A stretch of 64,000 bases of DNA from Seison nebaliae (taxonomy: Eukaryota; Rotifera; Pararotatoria; Seisonacea; Seisonidae): positions 1 through 64,000 of the forward strand of contig JALJEE010002959.1 of NCBI GenBank assembly GCA_023231475.1, written 5' to 3'. The position numbers and the translations under genes were made by a program. Below are positions 22,601 to 36,800 of this stretch, one piece after another. The notes under the pieces were generated by a model that saw only the letters and a program-made list of their open reading frames with translations, searched no databases and had not been told where the DNA came from. Each line of letters starts with the position of its first letter. Positions within the stretch are counted from its first letter, which is position 1.

Positions 22601-25600
22601 CGGTTTACATTTTGTCGCAAAATGGAAACGCACCTCTTATCCCAGAAAATTGGGAGTCAAATTGAAATTTTTTCCTCTTCTCTCCTTTCTTCTATTCACA
22701 TACTCCCGTTTTACCAGAAAGTAAATCTTATTCGTATTTATTCCTCTACCACACTTCATTCCATTCAACTTTTCATTTTGTGCACCAATTCTAATCTTGA
22801 CATATTAGTATTTACTTATTTTCTTTTACTACTTCTCTCCACTGATTGTGACAGTATCAAACTTCTTTTGTTCGAATTCTGCAACTTTTCTAAATCAAAT
22901 TTTTTTGATGTGTTAATTGCAATATATTTTATTCTGTCACTGTTATGTATTGACGATGAATGCCAATAGGGCTATTGTCCGGATACCATATTTCTCTCAC
23001 CATTATATCCGTCCAATCACACTCAATTCTTATTCTCATTTCTTAAATTCTCCTTTCTTGCCATTCTTTCTTCCATTCCATAATCGCCTGTCGAATAATA
23101 GACATAGGTACGAATCAACTAAACTACATTTCGTCTATCATCAACTGCTGACGGACTCTAAGTCGTCTCGCAACTTTCCCTTTGTCTAATAAGTACAAAC
23201 GAACGTTTTACATCTTATTTCTATCTACGTTCTCTCATATACATCTCGAAGAGTTAAGGAGAAAAAAAGTCTTTTTGAAAAAATTTCATTAAAATTTTGT
23301 TGACATAAACTTTTATCTTAATCGATTATCCCAAGTAACAATTCCAATTTGTTTATAAGACATAATCGTATGACTTACAACCAGTAATTATGGAAGATGA
23401 TGCAACAACACATTTTCACCCACACAACTGATCGATATACATGAAATGACACATAACAAATTTCCTATCTAATACTCGGCAAACCGGTAATGATTCGCAC
23501 CTCAAAATAGAGTTTGTTAATTGTTTTATGGAATAAATAAAGTGGATTGATGTTTCTGCTCTCCTAACACAATTTCCTCTTTTACTAATCGGCGATTCGA
23601 CGGTAAATGATCGATATATCATTTCTTCCTTCGTCTTCCTTTTCTTCTTGCAACAAACTGAAGAAATTGTTCTAGAAAAATTGGTCTTTCCAAAATTAAT
23701 TTCATTATTATTTCATAATCTAATTAACTTTCAACTGGAACGAGATTAGAGAAAACTCAAGGAATTATTAGAGAATTAAAATATTATTATGAATTTAGAA
23801 AATGAAATTATTATTCAATTCAGTTCCATTCATATTCCTGCTCTGTTACCGCTTTTTCGTCTCGACGATTAATCGAAGGATTAAGACGTATTCCCAAAGA
23901 AGAGCGTAACGAACTCGAACTTTTTCCTTTTTAGAGAAAGGTTTCTGGTTTGACGAGGGTAGACCTTCTCGATTAATAACCATTGTGGATAAATAAATTT
24001 AGATAACCTTCTCCTTCATCATTTGGTGCGAACAGCTTTTGTTCTTTCATGAAATTAAAGACGATTAACTTCATCAATGAATGAAATGCATTTTGCACGA
24101 TGTTGATTCCGTTCAATAATTGCTTCATATGAATGCATTTACATACATACCTTCGTTTCTGTTAACGGACTTTCTTCCATCGTCTCAGTTAAACCGAAAA
24201 GAAAAGTTTTTTTTATATTGTTTACGATCAAATACGATTTTATCAGATGATTTCAATTTGTGCACTAAGAATTCTTCGGTGATATTCATAACATTCCCTC
24301 GAATCAAGAAGATATCATTAAATGAGTGTTTATTCAGATGCGTTATGTCCACAGAAGTATCTGATGAAAAGGAGATTGGTCAACTTCTCTCATCAACACC
24401 AAATTGCACCAACTACTCTTATTGATATTTATCATCAATTTATGATAATTCTACCATCAAATATCTGCGTATTGACGAAGTAATGTGGAACGGTATGCGA
24501 ATAGTTTTCAGTTAATTTCGATTGAACTATTGATTTAATCAATAAATTTAATGAAATCAAACTCATCTGTCGATATCGACGATTGTTCCATCGATTCGTC
24601 AATGTAAATATTTTATTAGATATGAATTGGGAAGGAATCGGTACCTATCGTTTCCTCATCAGTTAGATGGAATCAGATTCATGTAACAGAAAAGAATATG
24701 AATTGTTACAAATAGTTCTCTCATCGAAAATGATCGACGCAAATCAAATCGGTTCCAACCCATAAATAAATGGACTAGAGAATCATAAGGAAAAAATGTC
24801 TCTTTAAATTTTTTTTCAAACAAATTTATTCAGTTGTTATACATTTACATAAGACAGTGAGCGAGAATGAATAAACGAATGAGGTAACAAAAGGAGAAGA
24901 AAGATTATTACGGCGATCAAATGGATAATTTTGGAATAGAATTAATTCATGTTCGCCACAGTCACATCATCGTCTTGTATGTGCCCAAATGTACTGAATA
25001 ATTGGATTAATTAAATCTTATGTTTCGCTTCTCTTCCCATCTCATATGATTATTTTCCTCATTCCCCACATCCTTCCTTCTATCGTCTCCACAATCTATC
25101 TTCCAAGAATAAATTATCACAATTTCTACTCCTCTCACATGTTCATAATAGGACGGAAATTTCGATTTGCTCAAATACTTAAACTTTAAGTTAATCCAAA
25201 TTCAATTTGAAGATTTTCCTCTTAAATGTTTATTTAAGAATTGAGAAGACGTTTCTTCTAGTAATCTGACCTTATCGAGAATTTTATGTTTGATGATCTT
25301 TATCTTTGTTCTGATTATGATAAATTATCAATTTAATTAATATTCCTAGAGTGGGTAGTGTTGGAAGAATTGGTATTCTTCTTTTGTCTCCAATCTAATA
25401 ATGATGTAATCACTTCATTAACATATTGATTGAACAACCAAGTTGTTGTATTGAATAATTTTGTGTCAATTAAATGGTCATCAGTTCTCCCGCACGGGAA
25501 AAACTATTATTTTTACATTTTATCATTTTTTTTTCATTTCAAATAAAAATATGAATTCAATCATATTCATGTATTGGTCAATTGGATTAAATGTAATTAT

Positions 25601-26624
25601 ATTCATCATTTAATCGTTTCTGAGAAAAATAACCATTTGAATACTAAATATTGAAAAAAAGTCATTTTATTATTACTATTGATTTTTCTTTATTTCTTTA
25701 TTTCAACCTTTTATCACTTACTTATAATTACGCATATAAACTGCTTCTTTATTCGTGCCAATTCTAATTTACTCATAATAGTCCTTTCGTCATTAACGAA
25801 TCAATTTGTCCACCATAAAAATAACTTTTAAAGAAAGAAAATTATTAGTAAAACAGAAAATTTCACCAAAGGCCTTCAACGTATTAGACGAAATGTTTAA
25901 CATATTTGATTCCATAACCTGACGGTTTTGGAAATGTTTTCATGATGTTGTTTGATTTTGAACTTATATTATAATATTACATTTTTTATTTATTTGAAAA
26001 TGTCCTTTCTGCTATTTAAAGATGCTTTTTATTTCGAAGAAAAGTTCCTTCCTTTTTGATGGTTTTGAATATGTTTTTGAGTAGTTTGAAATTGACGAGA
26101 AAGATTAAAGACTGAAAATGCCAAAAATTGAAGGGTGATATGAAGAAGTGGATTCATTTAGTAAATGTGTGTGTTTCCAGTAAAGAATGTTGTTTATAAA
26201 TAAATGAAGTGTTCAAGTTGAGCATTTGTATCCGATTGGATTGAAGGTGAATAGAAGAAAATTTATAATTTTCTTTTCTTCCCCTATATTTGGTGCAGAG
26301 TTGTGAAATTGAAGAAAATGAGGATGGAGAAAAAGGAAATTCCTTACATTGTCTACTTTTATTTCAATACTTCGGTTTGCACGAACAATGAATTGACGAT
26401 AACTCTTCATTCTTTAAAATCACTTCCGCCATTATTCCAATTCATTCCATTTATTGAAAATGAGAAATAAACTTTTTTTCTCTTTTATTAATAAAAGCGT
26501 TCTCCTCATTCCTAAATATGTAATTCGGAATTGATTCCGAATAAATGTGCAATAAAAGAAGTTTCCTACATTTTAAATCCGATTCCAAAGTGAATGTGGT
26601 GGTGAGAATATGTATATATTAATT

Positions 26625-26644
26625 TATATATATATATATATATT
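26625..26644. repeat. TA dinucleotide microsatellite
   Basis: About ten uninterrupted TA units, 220 bp before the proposed first LAR coding exon. Confidence 0.9.
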
Positions 26645-26864
26645 AAGTATTCATTTGTTATTCATATAAATACAATCAATTCTTTCTCCTTATTCATATG
26701 ACCGAATCTTATGATTTGACAATGTGGAAATTCTTCAATTTTTATTGATCTCTCAAAAATTTCCTTTTTTTCTCTCCCTCCTCAACCGTTACATCTCATT
26801 AGGAAGGACTATGCAAATTCGATGACATGAAGTTACCACATCTCAATCAACCGCACTTACATTC

Positions 26865-29859
26865 GTGTCAATGGATGGTATTAAATTGATGAAGTTTCAT
26901 TTCACATCCAATTTCCAAACAAACCGCAAAACCACCAACAACAACAATCGATATTATTCTTACCATAATAAATTTCATTTCAATATATTCCTGTTCTACG
27001 GTTGTCTCACCATATTCGTCAATGGATTATTCGCTCAATCATCATTCCGTTAGAATTCGTCATCTGTTGCTGATTCTCTTTAACGATTCTTCTCCAGTCG
27101 AATTTCCATGGCAGAAATTTACAATACGACAATATGAAAAAGCATATCTATTTTGTCGTAAACATCATCCGTCCAAATATACGGTCACATGGAAGAAGCG
27201 ATCGCCGGATGATTCAATACAGAAGATTCTTTCAATTAATTCCGATTATGAATTTATTGATAAATATCATGAAATCTTAAAGATCGATAAAATACTTCAG
27301 AAACATTCTGGTACATATATTTGTCAAACAAATGCAGGTGTCAATGAAGTGAACGTGAATGTGATACAAAGTGAATATTTTCATTTTTTATTTTCATCAA
27401 TTTCTCATTCTCTCATCAAATCGTTTAAGATTCCCCAAATATTTTCCGTTTGAAAAATTCGCAGCAATCAGACGAAACGAGAACCATCGAACTTGGTACG
27501 AGAGCTCAGATACTTTGTCGAATCAAAGAATTTTATTTAAATATTAATGTTTTCTGGTTTCACAATTATCGTCTACTATTAACTGATAATCGTCGTTCAA
27601 TTGGTACCAACGGTAATTCTTTCCATTTTCCACTTCGCCAAATCATTCACACATTTTCATATATCCCCAATTTAGGAACGCTCATCATCCATAAGAGTGA
27701 CGAAAGTGATGACGGAGTTTATATGTGCTCGATCGTTATGCATCGAAATGAAATCATTTATTCTCCAACAACCACATTGAACGTCAGAGGTTTCTTTTTT
27801 CTTCTTTCAACAATTTACAGTGAAATAACTCAAATCATAAATTTCAGAACGTGAAGTACATCCATATATCACTCGAATATTTATCGCCAATTATTTCTTG
27901 AAGAGTTCCGTCGATAAATCAGACAAATCGATAACGAACTTCTTCATGCTACCATTTTCTGGCGAATCGTTACTACGTCCGAAAAAACCGATTTTATTAA
28001 GTTGTGTGGCGAACGGTTCTCCACTACCCAAAGTCGAATGGCGACAAAAGCCAAGTTATTTTTCATAAATTCTTCTATAAATTTCAATTGTCGTCGATAG
28101 ATAATCGATTATTGAGAGATAGTGATCCATTAAGAATACGATCTGTTACTAATATCAATGATCTGAGAGAATTATCGTCATCAATCTCATCTACCTCATT
28201 CTATGCCCAAGCGATAATTTCGTGCAGTGCAAAGAACCGTTTAGCGACATCGACGATAATGATAAATGTTAATTTTCCATCTAAACAATTACCGAAACCT
28301 GTCGATTTGATGATTCGTGTCAACATTCCCAATTATGTGGAAGTTGAATGGAATATGAATGAAATAATTTATTTCTTCTTAATCGAACCCAAATCTTCCT
28401 GTAATAATTTCCATTCGACGGGAAATTATGTTGGGAAATCATTAACGTCAGCAACCTCATCGAAATATTTCAAGGAGTATTGTCAATCGAATACGGAGCA
28501 GAAAATGAATAACATTCTCATCAATGATGATGTGGTCTTCTCCGATGAATATAATGCACAATATAATATCGATTCATTAATTTCGTCCAAATCATCGACA
28601 AATTTCAATTCGCAAATGAATGTCAGAAAAGTAGCTCATTTGAATCATTTCAATTCGTTAGGTATTGATCACTTCCAAATTAGAACGTGCGAAGTATTTC
28701 GTCGTTCTTCCATCAGCACATATCACGTACCATTATCCCAGACACTGTGTCTCAATCAAACGGTGAAGATGCAGGATTTCATTATGAATCATCGACGCGT
28801 AACAGTTAATTTATTCTCTTCAATTCTATTTCATTTTTACTTTATTTTTTATTTATCAAGTTAAAAAATTTGAAAAGTGCAACATCATACGCTACACACG
28901 TCCTGGCTCATAACCAGATTTATGGTTATGGTAAAGCGTCGGAAGCACTGATTTTCCGCACACATCGTTCATCTAATACCAGTTGGATTTTCGACAATTG
29001 TTTGCTTAATCTATTCAAATGATTTTTATAGTTAATATTAAATGTCGAAGTGTAACGGCAATGTCGGTGAACGAATCAGTAATATCGTTAGGATGGAATG
29101 TTTATGTTCATAAAGAAGAGGAAGTATTCTTATCAGTTCGTAATATTTCTTTGAAATCACTTTCACTCAATTCTCTCTCTTTAAGTATTTCAAGATGTAT
29201 TATACCGCTGGTCTAGGTAGTCGTCATCCGATGGAATCCTGGACAGTTCATCGAACTGATCATTTATTATTCCAACAAAACTTTTTGGTTGATGCCGAAT
29301 TACTGGAACATCATCATATTTATGTGAGATTGTGTGCATGCTTATCGAATGGACTTTGTGGAACATTGTCCGACGTTCTCACCATCCCAATTGACAATGT
29401 CAGATCAAACCGTTTCACATTTCATCACTTTCGTCATCGGTCGACTAATTTGACTTTTTTAATTTTCAAAGCGATCAAAGCTAAATATGAAATTTTGGAT
29501 TTTAAAGGAGAAGTTCTCTCATCAAATTCCCTATTTGTTCATTGGAAGATGAAGGGCATTGTATCACCAAACGAACCGTCACGTTATCTCCTACAATTTT
29601 GGTACGATGATGAAAAAATGAGTTTCGTAGAAAAAATTCCGAATTGAATTGTCAATAATTTTCGTTTTGAAGGAAATGAAAGTCGATTGATTGTCAGAGA
29701 CATTTCCTCACAGATTCGTTATCTTACTAAAAGTGTACGATGGTCGATTGTGTTGGATGATCTATTATCGTATAGAGCATACAATTTGCAATTGCAATTG
29801 GTGGATAGGAAAGCTGATATTCTTGCAGTAAGTAATATTGTTTCATTAAGAACTCGAGA
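26865..29859 (+). CDS. Lar: LAR-type receptor phosphatase, cluster 1: signal, Ig1-3, FN3 1-3
   Basis: Proposed exons: 26865-27048, 27098-27370, 27472-27789, 27848-28054, 28101-28798, 28861-28981, 29032-29135, 29186-29411, 29472-29621 and 29673 to 29827 or 29859. Phases agree at every join. After a long leader, FNIFLFYGCLTIFVNGLFAQ is a signal peptide. Ig1 has YLFCRKHHPSKYTVTWKKR and SGTYICQTN. Ig2 has NVFWFHNYRLLLTD and DDGVYMCS. Ig3 has ILLSCVANGSPLPKVEW and IISCSAKN. FN3-1 opens with LPKPVDL, as LAR's first FN3 does (LPKPPIDL). FN3-2 has MYYTAGLG and a W strand like LAR's VYYTPDS. FN3-3 ends in SNIVSLRTRE. LAR is a cell-surface receptor for heparan sulphate and synaptic ligands, acting in axon guidance and synapse building. 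The first two Ig domains normally bind the ligand. Two ends are possible, see the next feature. Confidence 0.82.
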
Positions 29860-29869
29860 GTATTGTTAG

Positions 29870-29983
29870 TACATTATTTATTCCTTCATCATTCCGTTTG
29901 GCACCATTGCGGCCATTATATGTCAAAGACGTAATAAAGCACAAGATATGCTCTGTTCTCACGACTTGATGTCGGGAACATAA
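29870..29983 (+). CDS. Possible alternative last exon: membrane segment and short tail
   Basis: If the strong donor GCA-GTAAGT at 29828 is used with the acceptor TTGTTAG ending at 29869 (a 42-nt intron, phase 0 both sides), cluster 1 continues with YIIYSFIIPFGTIAAIIC, a good membrane helix, then QRRNKAQDM and a stop at 29983. The positive residues directly after the helix suit a cytosolic tail. This would give a membrane-bound Ig3-FN3(3) protein with no phosphatase. It could also be chance reading in a long intron that starts at 29860. Confidence 0.4.
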   Translation, partial: YIIYSFIIPFGTIAAIICQRRNKAQDMLCSHDLMSGT

Positions 29984-30437
29984 AGAAAAATGATTCTTCA
30001 TCACAACAATTTCTTGATGATAGTATTTGATTGTTGATTTTGATTATCATTCACATTTCCTTATTTCATTGTGCAATTCTTCAGGTGCTTTCCACATTGT
30101 CGCCCACACCATCACTCACTCGAATCGCAAGAGACTATTACCAGAAAAATAATAATGAAAAAATTTTATGTTCATCAATGAACGAATGGTTAATAATCAT
30201 CTCTAATGATTTTTCAGAATTAAATGTTTATTTCCCAATAAAACTTTCTTTCCTGAAATTAGTTGAGATGACAAAAATTTCCAACACCAGTTCGTTCGTT
30301 CGTTTATTTTTGGAGGAAAATTTCCATCCAAATTTCCATTACCAATCGTACTGAGAACATTAGGTAACGGAAGTGTCGAATTTCATAATTTATTATTTGT
30401 TTCCAACTTTAATTCCTTCCCAATTTACTTCTTACTC

Positions 30438-30475
30438 GTCTTCTTCTTCTTTTTCTTCTCCTTCTTCTTCTTCTT
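30438..30475. repeat. TTC trinucleotide microsatellite
   Basis: Imperfect TTC repeats. Reads as a Ser run. Confidence 0.85.
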
Positions 30476-30777
30476 TACGAGGGAATTGCGGGGAAGATTT
30501 CCCAATAACTAAAGGTAAAAATTTCAAGAGAATGATGAGACACTCAAAAGCTGACGAGTAATTTCTCGTATGGGTCAGGCGTGAAAAAGAATTTGTTTCT
30601 TTTTCTATCCTTCATCGTCGACCTGCTCTAACAATAAGTAAGTTATGGAAATTATGAGAACTGCCATCCTGAATTACTAAACTGATTTTCTTCTCATTCT
30701 TCATCATCTTCTTTTTTCCGAAGAAATGAAATTGTACTTCCGCCAATTGAAAGCGAAACGTATCAATTAGGTTCATC

Positions 30778-30821
30778 GATGATGACGACGATGATAATGA
30801 TAATGATGATGATGATGATGG
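30778..30821. repeat. GAT/GAC trinucleotide microsatellite
   Basis: Imperfect GAT, GAC and AAT triplets. Confidence 0.85.
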
Positions 30822-33800
30822 CATCAACAATTAACATCCATAACCTACACACAATAACCGAAGTTAGCTAATATGAAGTGGTACTTGTGAAAATGAAGAA
30901 AATAAATAGATAAATAATATTTCGTTTGTTACTCGGGTGTAATGAGTGAACATTCTTATTATTATGATTATTAAGAGAATTGATGAATATCATCCGTATT
31001 AGATGTTTTCTTTAAGTATTGCGATTCATCCAATATACATGACTGAGAAAAAAAAACGAGAGGAATTAATGGGGAAAAAGAAGAATGTTCGTTTAGAAAT
31101 CGTTTGGGATAATGTCGACAATTGTTTGCAATGGGAAACGCAAAAGGAAAGGTGACGAGGCAAAAGAATTATTCTTCTTCTCGCAGGCAACTTATATTGG
31201 AATGAGGAGAATTGTTTCTACCCATTTTCCAGAAAGATGTAAGTACCAAACAATAACAGGAAAAAATATGAAAATCTGTATTACCTGCCAAAGGCACATG
31301 ATGATGATGATGATCGACTCCATCATATCGACACACTTCGTTCTTTTGTGGCGGTAGAGGAATATGACTCTGTTCAACCCAATTTCTGATAATACTGATA
31401 ATAATCATAACAACATATATGATGACGTTACTGATGAATTTTAATCAGGTAATTTTTGTCAAACATAGTGATAAATCTCACGTTACTATCTATATATATC
31501 TGAACATGCTCAATAAATAAATTTGTATTAAGGCAGTTCGATTGGCAATGAATATTATTTCTCCTTTCCGCGAATAACTGATTTTCTCCTTCCTGCAAAA
31601 TTTCATTCGATTTCAACGATTGCCACATCTTAGTCGAAATTTTCTGGAAATAAATCAAATTCTTTTCAACTGCCTCTCAGTTGTTGGTCGATTGTGTGGT
31701 AAGTTCGATAATTTCCGGAAATAATCTCTCCATTTCCTTCATCGATAAATTTAATAGATGAATTTAATTGGAACTGATTAGAATTTGAGTAAGAAACTCA
31801 TTCCCCGTTCGACTGTCGAGTTATGTGACGAAATTGAATGATATGAGTCGATGAAAGTTCTGCCGACGACACTCCTAATCGTCGATACACGTGAAAATGA
31901 TTCACTTTCCACATGTTTCTCAGGAATGCTTTCTCATCGATTCCATCGCCGTCCTCTTTCTTTATTCTTTCATTAGAACTAATAATTAATGGTCGTTCAT
32001 CTTCAGAGAAATCAATAAATTATTATTCCAGTTCCACTCATTATCTTCATTATATTTTTCGTGTTCATTATTATAAGGCAATTCCCGCGGAAATCGTCAA
32101 AAGAGAATTCTATACAATAATTAGATGGGAGAAAAATAGTCTAATGCAATTTAGTGAGAGGGTAGTCGATGTACAATCATTGATTTTTATAAGGCCTCAC
32201 CATGCGGTTTTTCTATTTCATTTCTAAAATTGTACGACATCGGTTCGTTTCATCTTTGTTTAGTTTCGCACAAATGATTATTCTAACATTATTCTCACCA
32301 ACATCTCTTTCGTTGGCCACTGATTCCTTCCACTGAACATACATCTGTTATCATCATTATTTTCCATTCTCACCATCACAACCATCACCACCATCACCAT
32401 CATTGGAAGAATTACCATAAAACTCAAAAGAAAACTTTCCCCCCATTTGGAAACGATGTTGGGTCCAAGAAGAGGAATATCGAAATATCTTCATTGAAAA
32501 ATGATTAAATTGCATTCGAATGAACAATTTCTCTAATTGTTCTACCGACGACTATCAAATGGAACCATTCACCTCATATCAATTAGGAAGGGGTTGGAGA
32601 ATGTGAGAATTTATCGATCTTCTACCAAATGTTTAAGTGATGTTCTGGAGGAGATTTCGATGTAAGTAATATCCGAACGAAAACTTATTCTTCTCCTCCA
32701 ACTTCAATTAATTAAAATCGTTTTAGATTTCTTCATACATCTGTCTACAAAATGAAAAAATTTGACGTTGATGACCGGCATCGTTTCTTTATGTAAATAC
32801 TATGTCATCGATCTGTAAATGAATTCTGTCCGATTACGAGAAAATGAAGAATGTTTGTAAACAATCAAATTATCCCCTCTTTCTTTACTGTTGTTATTTT
32901 AATAATTCTTCTTATATTCTCATTCTTCAAATGTTTATTTTGTCTGTTTTCATTAATTATCATCGAATTCGATATTCTTCTACCATTTCACGTTCATCCG
33001 TTTTACCAGGTAATTTATCGTCATATCTCTTTCCATTCATGCATATCTGGAATGCCGAAAGTTATCTAATTCCATTGAATTTGTTCCAATGATCATCGAC
33101 ATTTCAATAATCACTCTAAACATTTCAAGATGGGTTTTCCTTAAAAGAATTTTTTCAAATTTCAAATTTAATTTCAACTTTTATTCTATCGATTTTATAA
33201 TAATAAGAATTTATTCATTGATGATGGAAAAGGTGTATGTTTCAGGGAAAGATTTATTTGATTTTATTTCGAATTTCCGAAGGATTTAGATGAAAATGAT
33301 AATGAGAATTTTAGAGAAGAATATTTAATTTATTATTCGTTCATGAACGAATGAACGATAATTACTCTTGTGTTGTTGTTGTGTTTAATAGGATTTGAGA
33401 TGTTCATCTAATGAAAGCTTTAGTGAAGAATTGCTAAAGATTTCCGCATCGATCTCTTGCAAATGTTGATGGTTATTATTGAAAATTTCTTATATTCGCC
33501 AGTTATTTGTTTTGGATGAAACTTTTTAGTTATTTCTCTCTTAATTTTCTGTCTAATTCATCTATTGATGTTTTCTTCTTTCATGACGAAGATACATCGT
33601 CATAATATCTCACAATTCCTTTCCGGAGAGAATGTTCCTCCAATTCTCAATTTATTTATATTTCCCCCGCTACCAGAGACATACAAACGTAGACGATTCG
33701 GAATAACATTGATCATTCGTTCCTTCTACCACCTGCGAACCTGTTTTGTTTTTCGTTTTTTATAAGAAAATCGAAAAAGTTTTTCGGAGAGAAAACCGAG

Positions 33801-36800
33801 AATTCGCTTCTCAATCGCTTTCCTTATTCTTTTATTGATTCAATGGAGACTGGAAGTCATGTCGATATTGTGCAGGTAGTTAAACAAGTAGGGAGAATAG
33901 TTGAATAATGTTTGAGGAGAATGAATTCTTTTAAATTTCTTTTTTATAGATCATCGATTTTTTTCTCGACATTTCTTAGTCAATCTCCGATTCTTATCTA
34001 TTAATCATTGACATAATTCATTTGCTAACCATTAATAAATGAAATTTTTTCTTTTGTTTCATTATGATTGTTTTCCTTCTAATACAATATATTCATTAAC
34101 ACATAATCGACCTTTTCTGTAGAGATTGCTATTTCGTAGTTGTATTGGAGGGACAATACTACCATGATATGCATCGCCACTTCTCTTACACTCCTTATTT
34201 ATCTTACAAATAATCAATCGATTACATAACAATTTAAGCACATTTATTTTAAAGAAAGTGTAAGCCAATTCAAATAAGACTCCATCAAATTATCTTTCAT
34301 TTGCCATTTCTTATGTTTATTCGTCAACTTTCAGCCCTTCATCTCCGAATGGAAATGAAAGATTAGAACGGTTAATTCTCCTTCTATCTCTCTCGAACGA
34401 TCGAATGAAGATTTGGAGTGAAACTCTCAAAATATTTGTTAATCTTTCCAAATTAATTTCTTTCATATCAATCTCACTTGTCCGTCTCTTTCATTTTGTT
34501 CCCGAGACGGTAATAGTATAAGGATTGCGGTCACTTCACAATCGGATTAGCAAGAACAATTAACTCGATTCTTTTTGTTGGACATTCGCTTCTTACGGTT
34601 TCACATTCCTCCAACCATTCTCCAACATCTTCTGAAGAAGTTATTCGGCGGAATTAGAAAATTACTGAGAAGAGAATGGATAGACATGTAAAATGATCGT
34701 CGTCGTCGTCCTCCTTGTCCTGTGAAGAGACCGGTAATGTGGTCTGACTATTAGAGAGGATTCCGATTAGGTTTCAGCTCCTGATAAGAGAAAGTTGAAT
34801 GAATTTCGTTTTCTTCTTCTCATTCGATTTTGATTACTACTTGAGGGTACAACATATTAAACTGTTTCTTTTCTTTTTTATAGTCATCATGAAGGCCGGA
34901 AGATTTGGAGAGAATGTAAATTAAAGACTATTTAATACCAAATAAAAGAATAATATGAAAATTTGCACGAAAATAAAATGGAGAGACTTCTAATTACTTG
35001 TCGTCACTTTTTTTCCATACTGTCGTTCTCTTCCGATTCACTTCACATCTGATGTCATACGGGTCGTTTGCCTTCAATCATTCGTTCTGTCTTTTTCTCC
35101 TTCAATTGCATCCTTTCTTATGTGTTTCTATTCTCGTCCGATTGGATTTGTTGAATGTAAACGATTATCTTTTAGACCCATTATTTCCCAATTTACTTTT
35201 CTTTCTAACTAACGTCAACTAATGAAAATAATTATTTCGATTATTAACTTCTGATTTCATTTCTTTTTCGTGTTTTTATCTCCTCCATTTCTTCTCCTGT
35301 CATCCTCTCCCCTCCTTATCTTGTTGTTCATGGACGATAAAAAGAAAACTTTCCATTTATCTTACGCCAATGTTTATCCATCTAATTCTTATTATTATTG
35401 GCATAACAGGAACATTTTGCTTTTATTAGAAATCAAGTAAATAAGTCTCTCCTGCACACATCTATACTATATCCGCTCCACCATACATAGATACCTTGAA
35501 GGATTAATAAATTCAATAACTTTTCTTTATTCAACAACTTCTGTCTCCTCAGTTCTCTCGACATCCTTCTCTTCACGCCATCTATTACCAGCCACTCCTA
35601 CAGGTACAACTACCTATATTAACAAAATCAAAAAAAGTTCTTTAATGTATTTTCAGGAAAAGCAAATGAGAAGTTTACTTTATTAAAAGAATCTATAACA
35701 TATTTGTATTATTATGAATATCTTTCCTTTCTCTTCCATTGTTAACATTCATCCCTTACAAAGATTGACAAGGCCGCCAAAATTTTATCTTGTCAACAAA
35801 TGCTTTTCAGAAGAAAACTGAAACTAAACCTCTTCCTTTTCCTTAGATAGAACCTTTTTCACTTCTCTCATGTAACATTTCTTTAGGGATTTACAATTCT
35901 TTTTTCAAAACTAATTCTCCACTCTCTCGAATAAATTGTATGCAATAACCAGAAATGCCACCAACTTGGTGCCACGTGCTATTACATCATTTCACTCGGA
36001 CAGTTCTACTTCCTCAAAATTGAAAAAGAAACAAGTGTCGTTGCTTCTTTATTCCATACCCTTTCAACACAACGACAACTCTCATCAGCACCGTCAGTAC
36101 AGACAAATCAGCAACAAAGCAACAAATCATAACATTTAAATCATGATACACGGTAGAGTAAACTACCGTCGCCACTCCCTCCCCTCACACTACTTTAATT
36201 TTGGAGGGTTATGATTTGTTGGAAATGTCTTTCAGTATTCAGGTGAAAAAAAAAATTTTGTCTTTTCTACTTTTCTCTCTCGTGGAAATGTCAACAGTTT
36301 AGCGTTTTACGTAATTAATCGCATGGGGAAGACGGAACCAGAATGACATGATGTCAATCAGATATTGGTAGGTGAGAACGCGACTATATTTTGGTCATGG
36401 CTGGAGAGACTCCACTTATTTGAATATTGTAATGATTCTAAAAAAAAAATAGTTTTATATTCTTATGGTTATGATTATGTAATGAGAAGAGTAATGTTAA
36501 ATAATTTGGATAAGTTTCATTGTTCATTCTATTTTCTCCGTTTTAATCGAATGGGAAAGTATGTTATTTTATCGAAAACTTAAAATTAATCGATAATTCT
36601 CGGTATTATTCTAATCACCTTTATCCATCTTTTCACATAGTTTTCTCTCTTTTTTTTTTGAGGATAGTAATTAAACATATTTCTTTTTCTTTTTAGATAC
36701 GTTCACTTCGCGCTTATTATTTTATCATTTGTCACTAAACTTAAAGATCGATTGGATTGATATCAACATCAATCGATTAATTCATTCTTATCGATTTATT

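Larger units (their letters stand above)
15067..26864. other. 11.8-kb gene-poor stretch before the LAR locus
   Basis: Only short, low-complexity open frames occur here, none with a recognisable domain or convincing splice pattern. It holds two inverted-repeat elements (15691-15999, 18995-19680) and microsatellites. It may be the promoter region and 5' untranslated exons or first intron of the LAR gene that follows. A long frame at 22439-22969 was judged unsupported. Confidence 0.5.

Noticed and set aside
22439-22969. 176-codon open frame in the gene-poor stretch
   Set aside because: Leu/Phe/Ser-rich composition typical of AT-rich non-coding DNA, no domain and no splice partners.
31913-32227. 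104-codon frame in the long LAR gap
   Set aside because: No FN3 or Ig motif, low complexity, and no splice sites fitting the neighbouring phases.
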